Notes under the pieces: model-generated
Told to the model about the DNA's origin: nothing
Databases searched by the model: none
Seen by the model: the letters and a program-made list of their open reading frames with translations, nothing else
From: Comamonadaceae bacterium
GTDB lineage: Bacteria > Pseudomonadota > Gammaproteobacteria > Burkholderiales > Burkholderiaceae_C
DNA: 64,000 bases
Assembly: GCA_013297875.1 (NCBI GenBank)
Contig: JAAFIW010000001.1
Coordinates: forward strand, 186,001-250,000
Direction: 5' to 3'
Made by a program: the position numbers and the translations under genes
Shown here: one piece after another, positions 8,023 through 16,423 of the stretch
How positions within the stretch are numbered: position 1 is the first letter of the stretch
How the letters are laid out: each line of letters begins with the position of its first letter

Positions 8023-9390
8023 ATGAAAAACGCGGTGCTGTTCAAGCTGCTGTCGCTGGTGGGCGTGGTGGTGATGCTGGTCTTTGGTCTGGGCTTGATT
8101 TCCGAGGTGGTGCGAGACCGCCAGCACTACCGCGACGAGGCCACCCGCAGCGTGACGCAAAGCCTGGCGGGCAGCCAGACCCTGCTGGGCCCCATCATCC
8201 ACAGCGCCTGCGTGGAGACCTGGGACGTGCCCACTGGCACCGGTGCCGAGCGCGCCCTGGTCGAGCAGCGGCGCGAGTTCATCCTCACCGCCCTGCCCGA
8301 CAGCCTGGACGTGCAGGGCAATGCCGCCATGCAAGAGCGTGCGCGCGGCCTGCACAAGGTCAACACGTATGCCTTGAACGCCAAGCTGAGCGCGCGCTGG
8401 AGCAACCTGGAAAGCCTCAAACCCAGCGCCACCCAGAAGAATTCGCGCATGAACTGCGGTGCCCCCATCGTCATGCTGGCCGTTGACGACGCCCGCGGCA
8501 TCCGCACCGCCAGCGCCGTGCTGGACGGCCAAAGCTACAAGCTCAAGCCGGGCACCTTCTACCCGGCCTACGCCAAAGGCGTGCACGCCGCCCTGCCCGA
8601 TGCACTGCGCGGCCGCACCGACGAGTTGACCGCCAACTTTGAACTGGAACTGCTGGGCACCGAGCGCCTGTCCATCGTGCCCGCGGGCGGCAACACCGTG
8701 GTGCAACTGAAAAGCCCGTGGCCGCATCCCTCGTTTGGTGGCCGTTTTTTGCCCGCTGAACGCACAGTGACCGAACAGGGCTTTGACGCCCGCTGGCGCC
8801 TGTCAGCCCTGGCCAGCACCGCCCAGGCCGATCTGGGCCAGGGCAAACCGGTGTGCGGCGCCGAATCTGAACCCACAGGCCCGGGTGCCGTCAAAGGCTG
8901 CGTCGACACCTTCAGCGTCGGCTTCATCGACCCGGTCAACGCCTATTCCTTAAGCGACCGCGCCACCAAATACGGCCTGCTCTTCGTGGCCCTGACCTTT
9001 GTGGCCGTGGGCCTGTTCGAGTTCATGAAGCGCCTGCGCGTGCACCCGGTGCAATACCTGCTGGTGGGCAGCGCGCTGTGCATCTTCTTTTTGCTGCTGG
9101 TCTCCCTCAGTGAACACCTGCCCTTCAACCTGTCCTACGCGGTGGCCGCCAGCGCCTGTGTGCTGCTGCTGACTTACTACGCCAGCCACATGCTGCAAGG
9201 CATCTGGCGCGGCCTGCCGTTTGGGTTGGGCATTGGCTTGTTGTACGGCCTGCTGTTCACTCTGCTGCAGCTGGAGCAGACCGCGCTGGTGGTCGGTGCA
9301 ATTGCGCTGTTTGTGGTGCTGGCGGTGGTGATGGTGCTCACGCGCAAGGTGGATTGGTATGGACGGCTTGCCTTGAAGGCCGAGGCTTAA
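8023..9390 (+). CDS. creD: CreD-family inner membrane protein
   Basis: This 455-residue protein has one N-terminal span (residues 5-25), a periplasmic domain of about 290 residues and a C-terminal bundle of about six spans (YGLLFVALTFVAVGLFEF; LLVGSALCIFFLLLVSL). That is the CreD/Cet layout. CreD belongs to the CreBC regulon in enterobacteria and affects envelope stress and colicin tolerance; its biochemical role is unknown. ATG at 8023 was chosen because GGAG lies 6 bases upstream; a TTG at 8011 is also in frame. No creB or creC is present in this window. Confidence 0.85.
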   Translation: MKNAVLFKLLSLVGVVVMLVFGLGLISEVVRDRQHYRDEATRSVTQSLAGSQTLLGPIIHSACVETWDVPTGTGAERALVEQRREFILTALPDSLDVQGNAAMQERARGLHKVNTYALNAKLSARWSNLESLKPSATQKNSRMNCGAPIVMLAVDDARGIRTASAVLDGQSYKLKPGTFYPAYAKGVHAALPDALRGRTDELTANFELELLGTERLSIVPAGGNTVVQLKSPWPHPSFGGRFLPAERTVTEQGFDARWRLSALASTAQADLGQGKPVCGAESEPTGPGAVKGCVDTFSVGFIDPVNAYSLSDRATKYGLLFVALTFVAVGLFEFMKRLRVHPVQYLLVGSALCIFFLLLVSLSEHLPFNLSYAVAASACVLLLTYYASHMLQGIWRGLPFGLGIGLLYGLLFTLLQLEQTALVVGAIALFVVLAVVMVLTRKVDWYGRLALKAEA

Positions 9391-9451
9391 GACCCCCTAC
9401 CATACGCCCAACCCAGGCCACGGCTGGGCATCCCCTTGAAAGGCGGTGTTT

Positions 9452-10015
9452 ATGCGGTACTTTTCAGAGAAGCTTGCACGCGGCTCGGTTTGCCGGCTGG
9501 TGATGGTTTGTGTATTGGCCTTTGCGTCCTCCAGCGCGATCGCCGTCAACAAGTGTGTGGAGGCAGCGGGCAAGGTAACCTTTAGCGACCAGGCTTGCTC
9601 GCCCACGCAGTCCGCCAGCGCGGCAGGGCAAGCATCGCCCGCCAGACGCAGTTCGGCAGGTGCCGATCCGGCCACGCGCAACGCCTGCTTTGCCATGCGT
9701 GACCGCATTGCCAACCTGCTTGAAAAAGGCACAGGCAACCTGTCTGAAGCTGATTTTCGTTCACTGATTCAGCGTTTCGAATCGCAATGCGGCGAAGTAG
9801 CTGGCCAGGAAATGCGCAAGAAAGAGGCGATAGACGCTGCAGCGCAGGCACCCGTGCGGCAGGCACAAGACGCCGCACGGTGCGACATCATGCGCAAGGA
9901 ATTGGCCCAGCAGCGCTTGGAGGAACAAGCTTTGGCGCGGCAGGGAACACCGCCGAACGAGGCGCAGATGCGGCAACGCGCCGCATTTGAAGCCACTGTC
10001 GCCCGAGAGTGCTGA
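9452..10015 (+). CDS. Secreted DUF4124-like protein
   Basis: This 187-residue protein has a signal peptide (LVMVCVLAFASSSAIA) ending near residue 34. It is followed by the short beta motif VNKCVEAAGKVTFSDQACS, typical of DUF4124 domains. The rest is a charged, Gln/Ala-rich, probably helical region with several cysteines. The function of this family is unknown; periplasmic location is inferred. ATG at 9452 was preferred over GTG at 9446 because AAAGG at 9440 is better placed. It stands alone between creD and the nucleotidyltransferase remnant. Confidence 0.7.
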   Translation: MRYFSEKLARGSVCRLVMVCVLAFASSSAIAVNKCVEAAGKVTFSDQACSPTQSASAAGQASPARRSSAGADPATRNACFAMRDRIANLLEKGTGNLSEADFRSLIQRFESQCGEVAGQEMRKKEAIDAAAQAPVRQAQDAARCDIMRKELAQQRLEEQALARQGTPPNEAQMRQRAAFEATVAREC

Positions 10016-10050
10016 AGCGACTGGTGCCATGGCCGCTTGGCTCGCAATTT

Positions 10051-10110
10051 AAAACCAAATCCGCTTCTAGCCCATGCAAATACTGCTCAAGCAGCTATCT
10101 ATTCTGTAGC
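10051..10110 (+). repeat. Dispersed repeat, copy 3
   Basis: A well-preserved copy: AAAACCAAATCCGCTTCTAG, then AAATACTGCTCAAGCAGCTAT and TCTGTAGC. It lies immediately downstream of the truncated HEPN frame on the minus strand. Confidence 0.85.
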
Positions 10111-10134
10111 GGCATCGATCAAAGCCTTGGCAAT

Positions 10135-10194
10135 TCACGAAAGACAGTGGCGCAAAGCCTCCAGCTTCTGCGCCATGACCGCAGAGTCTTTCAT
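10135..10194 (-). pseudogene. Stub of HEPN-domain toxin partner
   Basis: An ATG at 10194 overlaps the nucleotidyltransferase stop in an ATGA arrangement. The 19-codon frame reads MKDSAVMAQKLEALRHCLS and then stops. KLEALRHCL closely matches the first helix of HEPN/DUF86 proteins that pair with MNT nucleotidyltransferases (KLxSLRRCxxRI). The remaining roughly 100 residues, including the RxxxxxxH active site, are absent, and a dispersed repeat occupies 10051-10110. This is read as the remains of a HEPN gene; the stretch is too short for certainty. Confidence 0.5.
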
Positions 10195-10640
10195 GGTGCG
10201 AGCCACCGCTGACGCCGCTGCGCCAGGAGCCGGTTGACCAGGGGCATAAAGTCTTCGTTGTCCATCACATTGCGCAGCATCAACTGGGCATGGGTGGCGT
10301 GGCTGCCGATCAGGCGCTGGCCGTGGGCCAGTATCTGGCTGAGCAGGGGCTGGCCCACGGTGGCCAAGTCAATCAAGTCGACCGGCCGTCCTGTGGCCAG
10401 GGTGATGTCTTCAATGAGTGCGATTTTTTGAGCTGCGCTCAGCGGCTGGTGGGCCAGGACGGCGATATCAACGTCACTGTTCACACCCGCTTGGCCACGC
10501 GCCACCGAGCGAAACAGCAGCGCGTAATGAACGTATGGGTGAGCGGCCAGCGCTTGCCGCAGTGTGTTGAGTACGGCCTCTGTGGGCGCAACGACGCCCC
10601 CTGCCGTGACGGGGGTGGGGGGGCTTACGAGCGGGCTCAT
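10191..10640 (-). CDS. MNT-type nucleotidyltransferase (HEPN/MNT antitoxin)
   Basis: This 149-residue protein of the MNT polymerase-beta superfamily carries FRSVARGQAGVNSDVDIAV, with the acidic pair Asp56 and Asp58. The family motif begins Gly-Ser; here residue 44 is Arg before Ser45, a departure at a position that contacts the nucleotide. In HEPN/MNT modules this protein adenylylates tyrosines of the HEPN ribonuclease to neutralise it. The partner gene, directly downstream, is reduced to 19 codons. ATG at 10640 (MSPLVSPPTP) was chosen; the longer frame to 10757 runs through a dispersed repeat and is unlikely to be native. Function may be lost. Confidence 0.75.
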   Translation of the reverse strand: MSPLVSPPTPVTAGGVVAPTEAVLNTLRQALAAHPYVHYALLFRSVARGQAGVNSDVDIAVLAHQPLSAAQKIALIEDITLATGRPVDLIDLATVGQPLLSQILAHGQRLIGSHATHAQLMLRNVMDNEDFMPLVNRLLAQRRQRWLAP

Positions 10641-10943
10641 GTATTGAATTATCAGCCGAGCCTCGGTTTCAAGCCAAATCAGCCACCCGCCCAGGAGAAA
10701 ACTGCTCAAGCAGCTATTTATTTCGTAGCAATTTAACTGCCAGGGTGCACGTTTCATCAGCAGCTTAGTCGCTACGTCTGGAGGGAAAGCCCGTAACCCG
10801 CTACGTCCGCGCGGTTGCGCACGGCGGTCTCCATTAGCAAAGATTAATTTAATTTCACCTCTGTTTAAGGACTTATCCCGACCGGGTACCTACAGTGAAT
10901 TGGCAAACACGCGCCTCAATTCAACCCCAACAAGGAATCACCC
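10641..10943. other. Intergenic region upstream of S8 protease gene
   Basis: About 300 bases hold repeat copy 4 near the nucleotidyltransferase start, then GC-rich sequence with no convincing gene. Nearest the protease start is a more AT-rich stretch (TTAATTTAATTT near 10847). AAGGAATC at 10934 looks like the protease ribosome binding site. No promoter could be assigned with confidence. Confidence 0.5.
10674..10729 (+). repeat. Dispersed repeat, copy 4
   Basis: CCAAATCAGCCACCCGCCC is followed by AAACTGCTCAAGCAGCTAT and TTATTTCGTAGC. It lies just upstream of the nucleotidyltransferase start (minus strand). Confidence 0.85.
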
Positions 10944-13085
10944 ATGAAGGCATTGTCCTCATCCATTTCAGGCACCGGCAAACCACGCAAACTTCTTGCG
11001 CTCAGCCCTTTGCTGGTCTTGATGCTCGCCGCCTGCGGAGGCGACTCAGACAACACGCCAGCCCCTCCAGCGGCAACGGCAGGCACCCCGGTGCCGGCAC
11101 CGGCACCTACGCCCGCCCCGGCACCGGCACCGACGCCCGCACCAACCCCGGCACCAACCCCGGCACCGACGCCTGCTCCAACCCCCGCTCCGGCACCCAC
11201 GCCAGCCCCGGCACCCGCCCCCGCACCGCTGGTCACCTCGTTTTGCGCCAATTCGCCGCGCACCGCCGTGGGGGCCGACGACCCGTTTTATGTCAACTCG
11301 TGGCACCTCAAAAACACCGGCGCCACACAAACCGTTTCAGCCGCCAGCAACTCGGGGTTGGCCGGCATCGATGCCCGAGTAGAAGCCGTGCACAACGGTG
11401 GCCTGGGTTGCACCGGCAGGGGCATTACCGTGGCCATCAATGACAGCGGGCTGGAGTTGGCCCACGAAGACCTGGCCGCCAACGTGGTGGCAGGCAAGTC
11501 TTTCAACTTCAAGACCCTGACGGACGACCCCAATCCGGGCCCTCGTGAGGCGAAACTGGACCATGGCACCGGCGTTGCCGGCGTGGCCGTGGCCCGTGGC
11601 TGGAACGGCAGGGGCTCGCGTGGCACAGCACCGTTTGCTTCGGTGGTGGGCTATGTCACCGCCACCAAACCCACGGCGGAGATGGAGTATCTGGCCTTTG
11701 GCGGGCGCAGCAAGGCTGGCAGCAGCGCCCTGGTCACCCAGTTTGGCAACCGCACCGATGGCGTGGACATCTTTAACTTCAGCGCCGGGGCCGATTACGC
11801 TGATCCGCCAACGTTCCAGGATGACGACTCCATGGACGCGCAAACCGATGCGGCGCGCGTGGGATCGCAGGTGTTGCGTGCGGGCAAGGGCGCTGTGTAC
11901 TTCCAATCGGCCGGCAACGGGCACAAGGAGTACGACGGTTCGCGTCGCGCAGGCGGTGCAGACCTCAGCATCAACTGCGCCACCACACTGGGTGCCGATG
12001 CGGGCACCTTGGGCACTTTTTCCAACCTGGCGGCAACCGCCTGCCAAAACTCCAACCATGAACCGGCCAACAAGCCATTCTGGTACCAGGTCGCATCCAT
12101 ACACAACACGGGTATGGCATCGTCTTATTCCACCAGCGGAGCGGTCAACTGGATCACGGGCTTTGGCGGCGAAAACGGGATGACCGAAGGAGCGGCCATC
12201 ATCTCCACCGACAACAGCAGTTGCACCAGCGGCGGCAATAACGTCAATAACGCCGACAAAACCACGATTGAAGCCATCGTGGGTTTCGTCACCAGGATCA
12301 TTGCCGACTTGTTTGGGGCCAACCCCAATGACCCCAACTGCAACTACACCGGGCGTATGAACGGCACCTCGGCCTCCGCGCCCAGCGTGTCGGGCGTGGC
12401 GGCGCTGATGCTGGAGTCCAACCCCAACCTGAATTGGCGCGACGTGGGCTTCATCCTGGCCAAGACGGCGCGCAAGGTTGATGCCGATATTGCGACCGGT
12501 TCGCGCGCCCCCAACTTTGTTGCCAATGGCGGTGCGGCCACTTTGGCGCTGGATTTGCCGTGGCAAACCAACTCGGCCGGCTTCAACTTTCAAAATCGAT
12601 ATGGTTTTGGCTTGGTTGATGCCACCGCAGCCGTGAACCTGGCGCAAAACTACACAGCACCTGCGGGGCGACGTGCCACCGATCTGGTGCGCCCGGTCAC
12701 CGGCGCGTTGACCACGACACCGGTTGGCACGCAATACACCCGCACGGAGCGCCAGGTGCAGTTTGCGGCAGCTGGGGCTGTGTCGGGAATGATGCGCGCC
12801 GACATCAACCTGACCAACTCGTTGGCCACGCCGCTGAACCCGGGCATGCTGCAATTTGAACTGGTCAACAACACCACCGGTCAAGCCTCCATCTTGATGC
12901 CCGCTTTCAGCGGTTGGTATGTAGGCGGCAAAACAGACCCGATCCCGGCCAACGGTGTTCGCGCCTTCCGCTTTCATACCAATGCGTTTTATGGCGACAG
13001 CCTGGCCGGCAATTTCACGGTGCGGGTGACCCATGTGGGCGGCGGCGTATCGTTCACCTCCAGCTTGACTTCTTTCAGCATGTGA
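10944..13085 (+). CDS. Lipoprotein subtilisin-like (S8) protease with P-domain-like tail
   Basis: This 713-residue protein has a lipobox (LMLAACGG), so it is probably anchored in the outer membrane or exported as a lipoprotein. Residues 44-96 are a Pro/Ala/Thr spacer. The catalytic domain follows directly, with Asp167 ([14 protein letters not shown]), His207 ([13 protein letters not shown]) and Ser476 ([18 protein letters not shown]). The C-terminal 140 residues are beta-rich and resemble a convertase P domain. No I9-type propeptide is seen between spacer and catalytic domain. The next gene encodes a small anchored protein that may be its folding partner. Substrate unknown. Confidence 0.9.
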   Translation: MKALSSSISGTGKPRKLLALSPLLVLMLAACGGDSDNTPAPPAATAGTPVPAPAPTPAPAPAPTPAPTPAPTPAPTPAPTPAPAPTPAPAPAPAPLVTSFCANSPRTAVGADDPFYVNSWHLKNTGATQTVSAASNSGLAGIDARVEAVHNGGLGCTGRGITVAINDSGLELAHEDLAANVVAGKSFNFKTLTDDPNPGPREAKLDHGTGVAGVAVARGWNGRGSRGTAPFASVVGYVTATKPTAEMEYLAFGGRSKAGSSALVTQFGNRTDGVDIFNFSAGADYADPPTFQDDDSMDAQTDAARVGSQVLRAGKGAVYFQSAGNGHKEYDGSRRAGGADLSINCATTLGADAGTLGTFSNLAATACQNSNHEPANKPFWYQVASIHNTGMASSYSTSGAVNWITGFGGENGMTEGAAIISTDNSSCTSGGNNVNNADKTTIEAIVGFVTRIIADLFGANPNDPNCNYTGRMNGTSASAPSVSGVAALMLESNPNLNWRDVGFILAKTARKVDADIATGSRAPNFVANGGAATLALDLPWQTNSAGFNFQNRYGFGLVDATAAVNLAQNYTAPAGRRATDLVRPVTGALTTTPVGTQYTRTERQVQFAAAGAVSGMMRADINLTNSLATPLNPGMLQFELVNNTTGQASILMPAFSGWYVGGKTDPIPANGVRAFRFHTNAFYGDSLAGNFTVRVTHVGGGVSFTSSLTSFSM
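11080..11226 (+). repeat. Low-complexity CCGGCACCNACG tandem repeat
   Basis: Imperfect 6- and 12-base units of the CCGGCA/CCNACG type encode the Pro-Ala-Pro-Thr spacer after the lipobox of the S8 protease. Such tracts can change length by slippage without altering the frame. Confidence 0.8.
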
Positions 13086-13108
13086 TGGCTTGAACCTGTA
13101 GCTCCGCG

Positions 13109-13136
13109 GTGTGGTGTTGCACGCGCAACACCACAC
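13109..13136 (+). promoter_or_regulatory. Perfect 12-bp hairpin between protease and partner gene
   Basis: GTGTGGTGTTGC and GCAACACCACAC pair around an ACGC loop. No T-run follows, so a simple terminator is unlikely. It may be an RNA stability or attenuation element setting the ratio of protease to downstream protein. Confidence 0.55.
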
Positions 13137-13204
13137 AGGCACCCGTTTTCGAGTGACGTTGCAGCCGGTGCCTTTTCTTGCAATGGCTGTCCGAGGGAAT
13201 TTTC

Positions 13205-13879
13205 ATGAACAAATCAATAGGGTCTGCTGTCACCGTTGTTGCGCTTGGCGTTGTGGGCTTGCTCTGGTTTCAGTCCGCCCAGGTGTCCAGTACCACCCCA
13301 CCATCGCCGCCCACCGCTCCCACGCTTGCTCAACTGGCGCCACCAGCGTCTGGCACCGCGGCAGCAACACCCGCCGTGGCATCTGGTTTGGGGCTCAAGC
13401 CAGCAGCGGCCAGTTCTGCCACGCAACCCGTGGGCTCGGTGATTGCGCACAGCCTGAGCGCTTCAACATCGGATACCCGTGCGCCATGGGTTCGCAACCC
13501 GCCCAACTACGAACTGACCCGCGTGCTCCAGGGTGACCAGGCCGTGCGTTACGACGGCCGCGCCCGTACCGTTATGGGCACCCGCGCTGCCGGCACCAAA
13601 GAAGCCCCCGATCAAGCCTTGCTGCTGGTGCGGGATGAAGAAAGCGGCCAGGTGGACTACTTTCAGTCGGGACTGCAATTCAAGCTCAAGCCCGGCAGCG
13701 ACCTGGAAGCCTTTATCAAAGAGCGCAGCAACATGGTCAAGCTGTTTGCCAACGCGGATTACGCCACCGTCACGGTGGACGCGGCGCGCATTGCGGCCGA
13801 GTTCACGGCCTTGCAAAATGACCCTCGGGTTGCCTACGTGGGATTTCTCAAAACCAAGGCGCCCGCGGCTTTGCGGTAA
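13205..13879 (+). CDS. Anchored small protein, possible external chaperone of the S8 protease
   Basis: This 224-residue protein has an N-terminal hydrophobic segment (AVTVVALGVVGLLWF, about residues 5-22), a Pro/Ala/Thr-rich linker to about residue 85 and a compact C-terminal domain (RVLQGDQAVRYDGRARTVMG ... DPRVAYVGFLKTK). The last part resembles the alpha-beta shape of protease propeptides. It lies 119 bases downstream of the protease gene. In Aeromonas sobria an S8 protease with a P domain needs a separate chaperone, ORF2, encoded directly downstream. By position and size this could be its counterpart, but no sequence match is claimed. ATG at 13205 (MNKSIG) was chosen over 13178. Confidence 0.6.
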   Translation: MNKSIGSAVTVVALGVVGLLWFQSAQVSSTTPPSPPTAPTLAQLAPPASGTAAATPAVASGLGLKPAAASSATQPVGSVIAHSLSASTSDTRAPWVRNPPNYELTRVLQGDQAVRYDGRARTVMGTRAAGTKEAPDQALLLVRDEESGQVDYFQSGLQFKLKPGSDLEAFIKERSNMVKLFANADYATVTVDAARIAAEFTALQNDPRVAYVGFLKTKAPAALR

Positions 13880-13989
13880 CCGTCCAAGGGCCTGGCACTG
13901 CCAAGCCAATTCGGCACCGGTACCCTGGGCCGTGGCGTCTCAGTGACCCTGCTGAAATACGTGCAAGGCACAATAACCAATTTGGATTA

Positions 13990-15681
13990 TTGGACTTTGG
14001 GTGCGTTTTGGCTGCCAGTTACCAGTTTGATGATTTTGAGTTTGATGCCGCCAGCCGCTTGCTGATGCGGGGCGGTACGCCGCAAGAGCTGGGGGCCCGC
14101 GCGTTTGACCTGCTGGCCTATTTGCTGGCGTGCCGCGACCGTGTGGTTCCCCGCAGCGAGTTGATGGACAAGGTGTGGCCCGACCTGGTGGTGGCTGACA
14201 ACAACCTCACCGTGCAGGTATTTGCGTTGCGCCAATTGCTGGGCACCCATGCCATTAAAAATGTGCCACGGCGCGGCTACCAGTTTGCGCTACCGGTTCT
14301 GCATGCGGTAAAGCCCATAGCGCCACCGTCTGCGCCGTCTGCTGTTGAGCCCCCTCAATTCACCCTGCAGGTTCATGCGCTGGGCGCTGGCGTGGACTTG
14401 TCGCTGCCGGGCAAACCGTCCATTGCCGTGCTGCCGTTTTTGAACTTGAGCGGCGATGTGCAGCAAGACTATTTTGCCGATGGCATGTGTGAGGACATCA
14501 CCACCGAGTTGTCGCGCTTTCAGGCGCTGTTTGTGATCGCCCGCAATTCCGCTTTCAGCTACAAGGGCCGCGCGGTGGATGTGCGCACCGTGGCGCGCGA
14601 GCTGGGCGTGCGCTACGTGGTTGAGGGCAGCGTGCGCCGCGCCAACAACCGGGTGCGGGTAACGGTGCAGCTGATTGACGCGGTATCGGGCACCCACCTG
14701 TGGGCCGAAAAATATGACCGGGTGCTGCTGGACATGTTTGATTTGCAGGAAGAGGTCACCCAGAGCATCGTGGGCGCGGTGGCACCGCAAATTCATGCGG
14801 CGGAGCAAAACAAGGCACGCCGCGTTCGTCCGGGCAATCTGGGTGCGCACGACCTGGCGATGCGGGCCAACGCCGACAGCCTGGATGCACTGCGCCGCAA
14901 TGACAGCACCCTGTGGCAGCAAGCCCTGGGCGAGGCCCGTCAGGCTTTGGCCATGGATCCACAAAACGTGTTGGCCCTGACCGTTGTGGCCGAACTGATG
15001 GCCCGTTTTGTGGGCACACCGCAGTTTGACGAAACAAGCCTGAGCGACCACTGGAAAGAGGGCGTGGCCGCTGCCAGGCAGGCCATTGATCTGGATCCAT
15101 CGGCCGGCGCAGCACACCACTGGATGGGGCTGCTGCTGGCGTTTGGCGGGTTTTATGACGATGGCCGGGCCATGGCCCGCCGCGGCCTGGAGCTGAACCC
15201 CAACGATGCACTGGCCTACAGCAACCTGGCATATGTGGAGCTGTGGGCCAACTGTCCTCAAGTGGCGATGGCCCTTCAAGCACAGGCCCTTCGATTGAGC
15301 CCGCGTGACCCGAGCCGTTACGCTTTTTTCGCATGCTGCAGCCTGGCGTACTTTCAACTCAAAGACTACGCCCAAGCCCTGAAGTTGGCCAAACTGGCAG
15401 TGAGCGAAGCGCCCCATTCACCTGCCGCGCATGTGGCATTGACCGTGGCGGCCGTGTACGCCGAGGCATTTGACCTGGTGGCCACATCGTTTGCGTTTTT
15501 GCAAACCCACAGCCCCGGTTATGTGCGGTTGGTGTCGTCTGGCAACACCACCTTTGGCAACGCGGATTCACGTCAGCGCGCCGTTTTGGGGCTTCAAATT
15601 GCGGCCCGGTTCGTCACCGCGCAGCGCGAGAAGCCGTCATCGGCCCGAACGGACGACGTGCATGTCATCGAGTCGGATTGA
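13990..15681 (+). CDS. CadC-like winged-helix regulator with TPR repeats
   Basis: Residues about 8-102 form an OmpR-type winged helix (LLMRGGTPQELGARAFDLLA ... LRQLLG...NVPRRGYQF). Residues about 140-270 resemble the TolB/FlgO-like domain found in adenylate-cyclase-associated regulators (SIAVLPFLNLSGD...YFADGMCEDITTELSRF). TPR-type helices follow to about 530. No membrane span is obvious between DNA-binding and sensor parts, so it may be cytosolic. Such proteins bind promoters directly without phosphorylation; targets are unknown, though the protease locus is immediately upstream. The start is uncertain: no ATG is available, and TTG at 13990 or at 14008 are the candidates. Confidence 0.8.
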   Translation: MDFGCVLAASYQFDDFEFDAASRLLMRGGTPQELGARAFDLLAYLLACRDRVVPRSELMDKVWPDLVVADNNLTVQVFALRQLLGTHAIKNVPRRGYQFALPVLHAVKPIAPPSAPSAVEPPQFTLQVHALGAGVDLSLPGKPSIAVLPFLNLSGDVQQDYFADGMCEDITTELSRFQALFVIARNSAFSYKGRAVDVRTVARELGVRYVVEGSVRRANNRVRVTVQLIDAVSGTHLWAEKYDRVLLDMFDLQEEVTQSIVGAVAPQIHAAEQNKARRVRPGNLGAHDLAMRANADSLDALRRNDSTLWQQALGEARQALAMDPQNVLALTVVAELMARFVGTPQFDETSLSDHWKEGVAAARQAIDLDPSAGAAHHWMGLLLAFGGFYDDGRAMARRGLELNPNDALAYSNLAYVELWANCPQVAMALQAQALRLSPRDPSRYAFFACCSLAYFQLKDYAQALKLAKLAVSEAPHSPAAHVALTVAAVYAEAFDLVATSFAFLQTHSPGYVRLVSSGNTTFGNADSRQRAVLGLQIAARFVTAQREKPSSARTDDVHVIESD

Positions 15682-15689
15682 TCGCAGCG

Positions 15690-15709
15690 CAGCTATTTAT
15701 TTCGTATCA
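15690..15709 (+). repeat. Dispersed repeat, copy 5 (right part only)
   Basis: Only GCAGCTATTTATTTCGTATC is present. It is followed by about 45 bases that also match the end of the cNMP-binding gene, so it probably arose with the duplication at 15704-15755. Confidence 0.65.
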
Positions 15710-15755
15710 ATTTAAGCACCTGATTGCTCGTGGTGCGCAGCCGCTGCGCCAGGGC
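15704..15755 (-). repeat. Duplicated tail of the cNMP-binding gene
   Basis: These 52 bases match 15852-15903, the last codons and stop region of the cyclic-nucleotide-binding gene, with only a few mismatches. The shared part includes TTGCGCAGCCGCTGCGCCAG (GTGCGCAG in this copy). It is a local partial duplication about 150 bases away. Confidence 0.7.
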
Positions 15756-15809
15756 TTTGCAACGGTCACCGGGGCTCACCCGCTCGCTTCACACACCAGT
15801 TTTCACGCC

Positions 15810-15863
15810 AAATAACCCACCAGCCCAAATAAATACTGCTCAAGCAGCTATTTATTTCGTAGC
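15810..15863 (+). repeat. Dispersed repeat, copy 6; supplies a stop codon
   Basis: AATAACCCACCAGCCCAAAT is followed by AATACTGCTCAAGCAGCTAT and TTATTTCGTAGC. Read leftward it provides the last codons (LLRNK) and the stop of the cNMP-binding gene. Confidence 0.85.
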
Positions 15864-16423
15864 AACTTCAGCACCTGGTTGCTCGTGTTGCGCAGCCGCT
15901 GCGCCAGCAGCTGGGTGAGTTTGACCAGCAGCTTGGCCGCGACTTGCGGGTGATGGGCAATCAGGGTGGCGACTGCTGCGCGGGTGAGCACGGCGGCTTC
16001 TACCGGGGTGATGGCGATGCAGCTGGCGTAGCGGGGTTCTTTGTCCAGCATGGACATTTCACCGAGCACCGCGCCTTCTTTGACCACGCCCAGGCGGGTG
16101 ATCTCGGTGTCGCTACCCTGCTGGCGTTTGACCACATCGACGGTGCCGCTGATGAGCAGCATCATCCAGTCGTTGATGCGGCCTTCCTCTATCAGTACCT
16201 GGCCGGGCTGGGCGCTGACGCGGTGCAAGGCGCTGCCCAGCACGGCGGCTTCTGCGGGAGTGAAGTCGTCCAGCAGGGGCGAGTGGGCCAGCAGGTCGGG
16301 GCGGCTGGCCAGGGCCTCGCAGGGGCCCAGCCATTGCAGGTGGGCCAGGTCGCGCTGCGCGCCAGAGATGGCGTTGGGCGCTGGCGTCCGCTGTGGCCCT
16401 GCTAGCGAATCTGGGCCAGCCAC
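15848..16423 (-). CDS. Cyclic-nucleotide-binding domain protein
   Basis: This 191-residue protein is essentially a single cNMP-binding beta-roll (PGQVLIEEGRINDWMMLLISG ... GAVLGEMSMLDKEPRYASC), with helices at both ends. It has no helix-turn-helix, kinase or cyclase domain. The phosphate-binding cassette (GEMSMLDKEPRYAS) is recognisable. It begins with GTG at 16423, overlapping the end of the auxiliary lipoprotein gene by 22 bases, so it belongs to the Mla-type operon and could gate or sense for that transport system. Its last residues and stop come from a dispersed repeat, so the original C-terminus was probably different. Confidence 0.8.
   Translation of the reverse strand: MAGPDSLAGPQRTPAPNAISGAQRDLAHLQWLGPCEALASRPDLLAHSPLLDDFTPAEAAVLGSALHRVSAQPGQVLIEEGRINDWMMLLISGTVDVVKRQQGSDTEITRLGVVKEGAVLGEMSMLDKEPRYASCIAITPVEAAVLTRAAVATLIAHHPQVAAKLLVKLTQLLAQRLRNTSNQVLKLLRNK

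Noticed and set aside
11080-11226. Short regularly spaced repeats, considered as a CRISPR array
   Set aside because: Units are contiguous 6/12-mers without spacers and encode a Pro-Ala linker inside an open frame.
11337-13142. Long minus-strand open frame (about 600 codons) opposite the S8 protease
   Set aside because: It is a GC-driven shadow. The plus strand has a full catalytic triad and normal domain order, while this translation is Gly/Arg/His-rich with no domain.
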